Shown here: positions 37,901 through 49,900 of the stretch, one piece after another
How positions within the stretch are numbered: position 1 is the stretch's first letter
Layout of the letters: every line of letters starts with the position of its first letter
NCBI GenBank assembly: GCA_014526335.1
Contig: JACTAT010000280.1
Location: 62,001 to 126,000, forward strand
From: Chrysaora quinquecirrha
Taxonomy: Eukaryota; Cnidaria; Scyphozoa; Semaeostomeae; Pelagiidae
DNA length: 64,000 nt
Direction of reading: 5' to 3'
Notes under the pieces: generated by a model
What the model saw: the letters and a program-made list of their open reading frames with translations, nothing else
What the model was told of the DNA's origin: nothing
The model's database searches: none
Translations under genes and position numbers: made by a program

Positions 37901-40900
37901 AAAACTAGCCCTGGTACCCGTCGATGCCGGGTTGAATTTTTTCAACTTTCCTTTAATGAAGTGGAGACGTTTCTGAGATACAATTCATTCACATATTTAA
38001 TTTGACGTATTTATCGTTTCTTGTATCAATCGACTTTTGTTTAGCCGAATCGTACAACTAATAAGCATCATGTTGATTAATTTGACGTCAACATGGTTTC
38101 GAGAAATCGGAATCCCGTCGCTTTTATTTCCATTCGACTACCTATTTACCTATTATTGAATTCTTTTAAGTCATAACGCTTTTGAAAAATTTTTCCGCCG
38201 AGGACACTCTCCGGACAATGCCGATTACAAAGATAGCTTTTGTTTTTCAGTCCGTGGAGTGGTTCTTGAGTTATAAGCGAACATATATACATACAAACAG
38301 TTTTGTTTTATATATATAGACCTCTAAACATGCCTTTCAAAGGCCAGATAGATTTTTTGTATCTAGAGTCAATTTTTATGGTGCACATTGGGTAAATGTG
38401 TTTAGTTTTCAGCCTGAAGGCTTTCGCCACATTAGAGTTGTCCCAGGTGTTAAATTAGGTCCACAAATTTGTGATATTGGTAAAAAGGAGTGAAACATTT
38501 TCTTGCATTTCTATATGTGGAATTACACGAGTAGCAAGATTCATCGATAGACATGGGTGGGTTTGGAAAATCTTGGCGGCACTTTCAGTCTTTTGAACAA
38601 TTATGTACTCCACTCCCGGGTACACCCCCACAAAAATTCATATATGACCAAGCTTATCGCGATGTATGTTTTTTTAACAAAATTTTATATGTACGTTGGT
38701 ATAAAATATCGCCTCACATTCAGTTTAAGCTTTTAAACTTAAAACAAGAAATCAAGTCCTTTTCTAGCCTACAAAAAAACTTAAATAACAAATTTTCAGT
38801 AAGAAAATTTTCTGACTACATACTTCGTTTGCAATTCGCGTATTTCCTCGCAGCTTTTCTTCGAATGTTTGATTGACTTTTCTCGTGTCTTGGCTTGCTG
38901 AATCCATTAAATGTGTCACTCTGCAAAAATTACAATATATAAAAAAAACATAGTTAAACCAAGCTAAGACCATGAGCATGGAAAATGGCTGTGTTACTAA
39001 TGTACACATTATTGGATCTCTCCTAAAAACAATCAGAAAACCTGCACATAAAAGACTATAAATTAGCTAAGGTACGACAGGTTGGATCTTTTTCGATAAA
39101 ATCCAGTTACTCTGGAGTACTATAATCTATAACTATTACCATCTATACAAAAATGAAAAGCACTGTAATCTGAGGAATGAAAACGATTTTCCTCTTCCAC
39201 GAATAAAAACATAGTTGCGTATGGCTCACAGTCCATTCGTTTTAGAGGCCTACAAGCCTGGGCTACCGTTCCTCGGTTTATTAAATGTTCCTGATAAGTT
39301 CTCTTAAAATGCTCTTGATAAGTGCTCTTGATAAGTTTAATAACAAAATAAAAAGTTAACAGTTTATTTGTTGTTTGGTGGAAAATAATAAGAAAAAAAC
39401 TTTGAAGAAGTACCTTCCAGATTTTCAGCAAAGTATTTCAAGAGTTGTCTTGATGAACAGTGATTAATAACCACTTTTCCTGATTTTTTGAGCAAAGTTT
39501 CATGGTTTTTCGTACAAAATAGTTCAAACATTATTTTTATCACTTAATTTTCTTAAATTTAAATTTTGGTCAGAATGTACTGAGGAGAAGCATATAACTG
39601 AATTTTTGATGCAGAATTCTAGCAAAAATTTGTTCTTGGGGCAGTACTAAAATTATGCAAGTCTTTTTCTTGTCTTAATTAGCAATTGCTTTCAAGAAAG
39701 GGTTCCACTGTTCGGTTGTTATACAGGTGGGTTACTCATCTGTCTATTCTCTCAACAATGTATACTATTATACCCTTCATTGCGAATTGTTTTGCTTTAT
39801 TTTAGACCGTACTTTTGTAAAACTTACCTCTCTTCTAAAGCACCAATTTTGTCATCTTTCAAACGGACAGACTGTGTTAACGATTTGTTTTCGGTAGCAG
39901 TATTCTCAAATCTAAAAATAGAAAAGGAGTGAGTGAACTTGACTTCATTAATAACAGGATACAGAAGTCAGCCTATTTCTGAAAATCTGTGCTCACTTAA
40001 ATGTACCAGAACATGCATTACAAATATGGTCAGGCTTAATCGTAGCATACAAATAAGCCAAGCTTAGCTGCCTTCTGTTGTAGCAATAAGTTTGCTATCT
40101 TAATTCTAAATTCTTCAATGCTTGCTGATGCTCGGCGGTAAGTTTCTTTAAGAATTACACCTTACTCTGTTGGCAAGTTAGTGTTGTAGATCATACTCTC
40201 AAGTCTCATGCAAGAGGTCGAACTGGTTGAAATTGTGCTCATTGCATCCTGGGACAGTACTAACACCCTCACTCTCAAAGGATTAGTGTTTGACCTTTGG
40301 CCTTGGCAGTCCTTGTGAGAGACAGACATTCACCAAAAGCCAGAAGCGGCTGAAAACACGAGCCAACAGCTGAAGAAAGCACAATTAACCACAAAATATA
40401 GACGAAATTTTAAAAAAGGATTCACTACCAAGAAAAAAAGAAGAATAATAACGACGTTTCGGGCATTACTCTTTATCTTTACCAAATATAGAGTTGCCCT
40501 AAGTTAGAGGAGACTCGTAAGCGTATTTTTGGCAAAATTCAGTTTTTCTTATACGTACTTCTTCTAAAGAGCGCTCGGTGTGCTCAATAAATTTTCAATG
40601 GTTTTTTTCGGGGTCCTCGTTATATTTTAAATCATTTCCTCCGATGATATGCAATAAAAGGTTTTTGATACAAAATATTGGTCAAAATTTAATTAAAAGT
40701 GAGATATCGTGTTAGTCGACTTCAAAACAAATGTCCATCTCTTCATCATCATCACAATCGTCATTCCATTAGAATTGAATTCATCGCCATATTCTATTTA
40801 ATACATTGGTAATCGATTACAAGGATCGTGCGTATTATTTATTTATTTATTTATTTCGACATTAAATTTCTTCGAGTTTGGGAGGGCGCTAACTCAAGGA

Positions 40901-43900
40901 GGCGCTCTTTAAAGGGGGGCGCTAGGAGGAAGTACGGCATCTCCGTTGTAATGAGACTCGAGTGTTGTTTCTTTACTGAACGGGCGTCTCTGCGGGTTAA
41001 CATGAGTTGAGAATATTCTTTGCGTTTTTACCATAAGCAATCGGAATCTTTTAGTTCACTTTACCTTCTTTCAAGCTCAGATATATCCTTTTCTCTTTGC
41101 CTCAACTGTTCTTCAACTTTTGCGCTGTAACTTTCGAATTCTTTCGCCCTGTAGTAAGCGGAAAATAACCAATGAATCTAACGTAGACTAGTTATTCGAC
41201 CATTTGCGATAAACAGCGGAAAAATCACAGGGCACCCATACAAGGTTTTTCGTCGGAAACTCCTCAGAGTATAAACGTCATAAACAGATAGAAACAAATT
41301 TGGAAGTTCTGTAAAACTAAAAAATTAAAAAATAATTTCTTATTCTCTACTTGGTTTTTTATCCAAATTTCAGCACTAGTATTGTTGAATCAAACATTGA
41401 CTCAATTAGCATTGATAAATTTTCCTCTTTTGCTGTTTTATGTAGTTGTAGTACACTAGCTGTTGGTTTGTAAATTTTTGACTCTCAACATTTAATTTCT
41501 ATACCATTTTTCTTGGGTCGTGTAGAACACAATTCTTTATTTTGGTAGTTTGGTAATGATATATTTTAGGTTTTGTATTCTACAAACATAATAATTGAAT
41601 TGAATTCGGCTACACGTTCTATGATGTTTGATAATTTTATATTTTTAATTTCATAAACATTTTTTGTCCTCAAGTTTTATCAACAATGTTGCGTTCGTTT
41701 GGCCATCTCATGAAATATTTGCTTGATTTTAGCACGCGCAATAATAAAAATTTGGTGTTTCCAAGAAAGAGAGTCAGAGTGCTTGTGCGGACAGGTCAGT
41801 TGCGATAAATTAGTTCGATGAATGGCCGGTTACTAGTAAGCATTTGTTCTGAATCCGCGCAACGTTGACATAAGCCTGGCTTTAAATACAGTTTTGTTGC
41901 TTCCTAAAGAGTCACTGGAGTCACTAGGTTTTCTTTAAATGACTCGAAGGCTAAAAGGTTTGGCATAATAAACTGTAAATCATTTATCACAAGACTCTGT
42001 GAAAATCCAGTAAACTCGATGGGTACTCTGTCGCGTCAATTCTTAAAAGAAAAGAAATAAACACCTGGACTCGATTGAGTTGAATTCCTTTTCTTTCTTC
42101 AAGACTTCTTTTGAAGCTTGAACACGTTTCGATTCTTCTTCTTTTAGTCTGGTAAAATAATTAGAAATTTTAGCATGATATGAAGCCGAGACATAGATTA
42201 TACACATATCCAAACAAGCAGCCTATAAATTGCATCACTCTGTAGAATGTTTGGTTACACATGTAGTGGATCTTCCCTTTGCCAGAATCTTACCAAATTT
42301 AAACCACGTAAACTTCAACCTAATGAACATCTCTCGTAGAAAATGGTGAACCCTATCTGCTCTTTAGTCAGAGTATAAGTCGGAAATCTGTAGTCACAAA
42401 TGCAGGTGTTACGACACGAGCAAAAATCAAGATACAAAAGAAAGCATAAGGAACGTTTGTAACTAAAGATATGGTCGAAATGTCCTCTGTTCTGTTCTGT
42501 GCATGTTACTCAAGCCTTGTTGATCTGTCCATTTTTCGTTTCGAAAAGGACTCCACGCTCAGTCGCGTTACTTAAAGACTGGAGATGTCGAATGTTGCGT
42601 TCTGACGCCATTCGCAATTAATGATTACCATACCGAGTTGTCCAGAAGATTTTAATCAGGGCTATTTTATGGCCACTGGTTTTTTTTCGCAATCACAATG
42701 AAGTCAGGATCATTTTCTTTGATTATTTTCTTTCAATTGAGCGTAGGATACTACTGATGCAGTACCCTTTCTGGTTTCGTTACACCCGTATTCGTGATTA
42801 AAAATTTTTGTGTCTTTATTACTCTGACAATTATTCAGTCAGGTAATTTTTCTTTCAAGAGGTGTTTATTAGGTTGAAGTTTACCTGAATTAAGTTTGGT
42901 AAGATTTTGCAGCAGGACAGATTTTATATCGATTATTTTGTTTGGAGGGTGACATTTTTTGGTCCACCCGTTGCCCACCCGATATTTCTCTCATAAAGGT
43001 GGGATTGAGGTCTCCATATGTTTTGAAAATCTCCATGATCAACTGTTGAAAATTTTACAGGTGATCGGTCACTGAAATGTACTTTTGCAAAAGTTATATA
43101 CCCCGATTGGTTGTCACCATAAGCTTTTCTTCAAAATTGCAAGGCTCAACCTCTAAAACTTGCAAAATAGCAGAACATAGAAAGCGAAAGACTTGTCCAG
43201 GAAAGCTGTGCTCACAGCATCAAGCGTAATACTAATAACCGAATAAACAAACAAGCATAACAATTAGGGCGGGCCCATACGCCATTTTATGTATAAAGCC
43301 ACCCCTATAACGGTACGCTACATACCGATGCGTCGCGATACGTCTGGCCTGTGAACAGTTAATTATTGTGAGCATATGCCTTGATAGAAAAATTCGCCAT
43401 CGGCTTAGCGAACTCCATTTCGATCAAGTAGAGAAAGATGATAGAGAGTTTGAAGATAAGATTGGGTGAGAGTTAAATTTGGGAAATAGGGGAGATCAGC
43501 AAGACCTTGTGGGTGAATATCATTAGTTCCTGGAAGGAAATTCGAAACTTTTTGCTAAGCGGAGAGTAGATAATTTTAAATTATTTGTTTGGATACCTTG
43601 CTTCGAGAGTTTCAATCTGTAGCTGCTTAGAATCGATGTCCTTTTTCAAATCTACTAACTGAATGTTTGTTGTGGCTCCATCTGTGTTATCTTTCTTGAA
43701 AACATCATTATCATAATCATTATTATTCTCTTCGTCCTTGTGAGGGCTCCTGCATGAATAGAAAAATTGAGTTCGAAAAATTATTGCTCTACATAGGCTT
43801 ACAGATAAGCAACGACGAGTTCTTATATCCAGGTATTGAATTTAGAAAATCACTTTTTGCACTTAAAGCCTAAGCGCAATTAAACTCCTCTGTTTTACTT

Positions 43901-46900
43901 TCTCGAATTATGTAGCTATTTAGCATGTTAATATTTATCACTGTATTGTTCATCATATTTATTTCATACTTTATTGATTAGTATTCTCATTAAATACCAT
44001 ACTCACTAGTTCAAAATTGCGATGAACAGCGGAATCATTTTCGGGCATACTCAGGGAGCGCGGGCATACTAGTATGACCGAAAATGATTCCGCTGTTCAT
44101 CGCAATCTAGAAGTTTTGTACAACTCAAAGACTATTCACTCGCTAGTTCCTTCATTTATTAGTGTACTTAAAAGCATTTGCATTTTATACCGTATTCATG
44201 AGCAATTTGCAACATCTTTTCATGCGTGTTAATTGGCACGTTTGGCATCGTGGCCTCATCCAGCTGGCTCATGGAGTTAAAAGCTCAGCGAGGTCGGGGT
44301 GGCGGAGTGGTTACGGCGTCCGGTTCACGATGGGCAGTTCGTGAGTTCGAATCTCGTCGGAACCATTTGCCACAAGCCTACAGTCAACTCAGCTCCCCAT
44401 CATTCCGAGGTCGGTAAAAGAATATCTACACTATATAACGTATTCATGAGCAATTTGCAACTTCTTTTCAACGTGTTCATTGGCACGCTTATGTAACATC
44501 AGCATCATTTCATTCCGTGCTCCTCAATTTTTTTCTTTCATTAATTAGAATTTTCCCCTTTCTTACCGAATTTGCGACTAGAGTCTTCTCGATAGAATCG
44601 TGGAATCTTCATTTTATACTCCATATATGCAAACCCACAAATATAGACCCACGGTTTAAGAACCAAGACAAAAACTCTTGACCGAGAAACTTGTAGATTA
44701 CTGGAATCACTACCTGCGTGCTCATTTACACTTTTTTTTACAAACAATTGATTTTTGTTCTTCGCCCTAAAAACTGTTTAGTTACTTATGGATAAACGCC
44801 CCAAGAAACTGTTTAGTCATTGTTTTACTTGGGTAAGCTAGCATAGGGGCAAATTGCTTATTTTCGCAGTATTTTGATATAAGTGAAGCATTCCTAAGGC
44901 GACATAATTGCAATCTATAAGCATTTAAAGACAGTGACTCACTTTAGGCATTTTAAGGTAATTTTCACAAATCACCAAGAAGGAGAACTATTTGGTTCGC
45001 CCCAGGCTAATTGTTTAAAATTTTGGCAATTTTTAAGGCGATTGTTTAAATTTGGCATTGATTATAAAAAAAGAGTGTATACTGCATATAAACTTTTTGC
45101 GTTTTGGCATTCGACTTCACTTTCATGTTGTGAGAAAGTTTGAGAACCACCACTGAGACACTGGCTCTAAACTTTTGGTTCTTATTTCTGGCTTTCCACT
45201 GTATTCCCACGTAAAATATCGCCACTTCGTGATAAGTTCAAAATAAAATAGAAAGTTACAAAGCAAGAAAAATATTTGAAATTCTTACACAAAGTTTTGC
45301 ACACGATCTTTATTCATTCCCTTTTCGCCAGCTCAGCATGAAGATCTTCGACTTTCATGGACTTCTGACTAAGCCTCGATTTCAATCGATGGATCTGATC
45401 CACATGAGAGGTTGCCACACCAGCTAACTCGCCAGCTTTACTTCGTTCGAATTCAAGTTCCTGAAAATATGAAAAGCAGGAAAGTTGTTAGGCATTTTTC
45501 GAGTGATGTTGAATTATTCTTTGACTCTGAATAAACGTTAGAAGTAAACAATTAAACGTGATCATCATTTATCTGTCAGTTCAGGTTGAAATTTATATAT
45601 ATTTATGATCTCTGTTTTCGATAAAGCAAGAGTTTTTCATTTCATTTTCATTTTATTAATTCAATTTTATAACAACGACATCACACAGGTGTCTAGTTTC
45701 ATTTTAAAAGGAATTTATGATTAATATAAGGATATCACATGGTATAAACTTTTCAAAGAGGTCTGGATAGGCGGAAAGTTTTTCTGAAAAATGGCGGACA
45801 TCTTAAGTAAAGGAATACTCTCTGCGTGAGGATAATCTTACTCAAGTCGTAGTACAGAAAACTTAAATGCAATTTCTCTTCTAAAGCGACCCCGATCCCA
45901 GTCGTTTCACGCGCAGAGGATTCGTCCACCATCTTTCAAAAAAATGTTACACAGACCCAGACTTCTTTGAAATTATCTACTTTTTGAGTTAAATGGATTT
46001 GAATTTAGAGTTAAAATGAAATACTAAATAAATGCAGAAATCATTTGGAAAAAAATTTAATCAATATTAACTTGTCTTTAGAAGTCTGGGGTATATTTCA
46101 AAACCGTGAATTTTCGAAGAAACACAAAATTTATTGCGCCAGGAAAATTGGGTCATTAATTAAACTCTTAATTAAAAATCGAGACTTCATGACGCAGTTT
46201 CGGAGGTACTGATTAAAGTTTTTAATGAGCACTACTAATATCGTCAAGAATTTGTCGTTTAGTGCAATGTTACTGAACCCTAGTCTTTCTTGCCCTAGAC
46301 CAGGACTTTGCAATAAACTAAAAAAATTATTTAGCCACAAGAAGCTTTTAGATTTTACCATTTTTGATTTTTAGGCATTAATGCTTTAATATTGATTTTT
46401 AATGTTTATTTTTGTTTCAAAAGCAAACTTGCCATTAATTTATCAGATTCCCCTTTCTTTAGCAAATCCACTGCTAAAAAGAACTCCTTAAAACAAAACA
46501 AAAAAAATCAATGAAAATTAAAGATAATAAGACTTGCACAGTAAATGTTAAATTTCAACAGTTTTATACCCTTTTATATCCTTCATTTCACTGTTAATAC
46601 TAGATTAACAAAGAATAAAAAAAGAGAATGATGTTTGCAAAAACAAATAATAGATCAGATATGCCTAGATTAATCACATTTGCATTATAAACAGATAATA
46701 TTTGGACAAAATGGATTTTTAACGCTTAGGCATAGTTTTTTGATAATATAGTGAAGAACAAGAAGAAGATGATGATGATGACGATGAAGAAGAAGAAAAA
46801 GAAGAAGATGATGATGAAGAAGAACGAGAGGATGATGACGATGAAGAAGATGATGATGATGAAGAAGATGAGAAGAATAATAATATGATGACGATGATGA

Positions 46901-49900
46901 GGAAGATGAAGAAAAGAAGAAGATAATGATGATGATGATGATGAACAAGTAGATGATGATATGATGAAGAAGAAGATGATAGTGAAGAAGAAGATGATAG
47001 TGAAGAAGATGATAATGATGATGATGAAGAAGATGATAGTGAAGAAGATTACTATAATGATGAAGAAGATGATTATGATGAAGATGATGGTGATGATGAT
47101 GTTGATGATGATAATACGAAGTTTGGGTGATGAATCCGACTTTGGTATCAAAAAGTTTTATCTGAAGAAATTTCGAATTTTTGCAAAATTATGCTGCTAA
47201 TTGAAATGCGTATTAAACTGGCTCTAAACCAATCATCTATTTATATCAACGGAAAAATTAATTTGACTTGATTACAAAACAGTCCACTAACCTGATTCAT
47301 TGTTGCAATCTTTTTCTTGTGTTCCTCAAGGTTGTCTTCTAGGTCCTCTATTTGTTTTTCTAATTCTCTAACACGTGGTGTTCCTTCTCGTAAAGACTCT
47401 ACTAGCTTCATTAAGTGCTTGTTCTCCTTTTCAAGACGCAGCAGTTCAGTTGACCTTAAACAGAAAGCTTTTTTGTCATTCAAAATGAGTGAAACATTAA
47501 GAAGACAGAGACGTGATGAAATAACAAATCACAGCAACAGAAAATAGGTATTGTTCCTGGAGGATAGTTTTCGCAAGATATGATAAAAAGGCTTCGGTTA
47601 TCCCTTTTATATAGCGCCGTTATCTATAACTTGACATATTCAACAGCACTTTGCAACTATTTACCCCCGTAGCTCAGGCCATTTTTTCTTTTTCCATTTT
47701 TTTTGCAATACTCCCTGGGGAGCATATATCGACTCGCTTGCAACCATACAGTCGGCGCTACGAGGGTTTTTACACCAATTTTACACCTTGGTGCAGTGTC
47801 AGAGAGAGCAAGGTTTTTACATCTTGTAAATGTGTGCTTCTTAGTCTGGACTGGAACCATAGGCCTTGACCCAAATGGCGCAAGTGCTAACCACTACGCT
47901 ACACTGCTCTCTATAACCTTATAGTCCTCATATAATCCTTGAAATCCTTGTTTATATCCTTCAAGTTTAACATATTCCTGTTTTGATCTGAAATTAAACT
48001 TGTCTCTTGCAAGAAAGTTTTTGAAAGAACCGTTAAATTGGTACGCTTAGTGCAGAATGTTATATATAGAGTACATTAATCTGTGAATTTGAATGGTATC
48101 ATAATACAGGGTGTTCCAAAAAAAGGAACCCGATAAATAAGCCTTCGTTCCAAACAATGCGTTACTTTATGAATAACAATAGAAAGAAACAAAATTTTTG
48201 GCTTGACATTTTTTAGTCAACACGAAGAACAGTCAAATGTGTACTTCATAAAACGTTTAAATTAATTTTGTCTAAATCAATCATTTGTTAACATTTGGCC
48301 TGAGTAACCAATGGTTGTATCAATAAACTCTTGCTGTAACTTATCTCAGCAGCACAAAATCCTCAATTGCATGAAATCTACATACAGTTTGTGCACATGC
48401 TCTTTTTATCAACGAAATTCATTACAGCATATTTCAGCGAAGATGACATACGAAAACTTATCCTTTTACTCCCAAGAGTGTATGTACACAGTAAGTATTA
48501 TGGCAAAATTTCATTGGCCGTAAAGCTACGGTTCGCAAATAAAAACAATGTCTAAAGTGGGTTCCTTTTTGTAACACCCTGCACTAAAATATTTTCGAAT
48601 AAAAGCAAATACTTACGAGCTTTCCTTGTATTCCAACGAGAGAGGAACAAGTGGACCTGCAAAGAAGGAAAATGTAAAGTAAAAACCCAAGACGGGGAAT
48701 GAGTTATCAGGTCACAGCTTTAACTGGCGTATTCCATTCACCAAACACAAGTCTTTCTGTTATTCGAATGTTAAGTCTTGGAACGGCATTGATTAGGGAC
48801 ATAATTGCGATATTTCATTTTATACTTCCGATTTATGAAAAAATTGGCTTAAAATCGTGCGACTGTCACAGTAATAGAGGGTTCGGCAAAAGCTGGTTTC
48901 CGTCAGTCCTCTGGCTTTTCGCAGTAATGTGGAGGATGTTCAGTAATGTGGAGGGATATCATCAGTAAGGTGGAGGGATTTTTGCAGTAATGTGGAGGAT
49001 GTTCAGTAATGTGGAGGGATATCATCAGTAAGGTGGAGGGATTTTCGCAGTAATGCTGAGGATGTTCAGTAATGTGGAGGGATATCATCAGTAAGGTGGA
49101 GGGATTTTTGCAGTAATGTGGAGGATGTTCAGTAATGTGGAGGGATATCATCAGTAAGGTGGAGGATTTTGCAGTAATGTGGAGGATGTTCAGTAATGTG
49201 GAGGCTATCTTTCAGTAATGTGGAGGATATCATCAGTAATGTGGAGGTTGTGGAGTAATGTGGAGGATATCATCAGTAAGGTGGAGGGATTTTTGCAGTA
49301 ATGTGGAGGATGTTCAGTAATGTGGAGGGATATCATCAGTAAGGTGGAGGGATTTTTGCAGTAATGTGGAGGATGTTCAGTAATGTGGAGGGCTATCTTT
49401 CAGTAATGTGGAGGGATATCATCAGTAATGTGGAGGTTGTGGAGTAATGTGGAGGGCTATCTTGAAGTAATGCGGAGGGCTATCATCAGTGACGTGGAGG
49501 GCTATCTTGCAGTAATGTGGAGGATGTTCAGTATTGCGGAGGGCTATCTTGCAGTAATGTGGTGGCTGCGGAGTATTGCACAGAAGAAAATCTGCTGTCT
49601 GCGCTAAGGTTTAACGAGTCAAAATATAGCATTCAAGTCCACGTGATAAAACCTTTCGCCATATGATTGTCAGATATCAACATGTCAACAAATTGATTTG
49701 TGAATGAAAATCAAATTTATACTTTTCAGCTTGGTTGCAATGTAAATTGACTGAAACTAATGGTGAAATTACTAACCATCTGGACTCCTGTCAAGAAGGC
49801 CATTCAGTTTCTGATTCAAAGATGCGATTTCGATCATCCTGAATAAAGCAAATAGGTAGATTGACAAGGCTGAAGAAATATTTGTGTACGCTCTTTTCAA

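Noticed and set aside
44293..44364. Functional tRNA gene
   Set aside because: A and B boxes are good, but acceptor and anticodon stems pair poorly and a SINE tail with CCGAGGTCGGTAAAA follows.
46685..47200. Long open frames over the GAA/GAT tract
   Set aside because: Trinucleotide composition keeps all frames open; exons 13 and 14 splice together without it.
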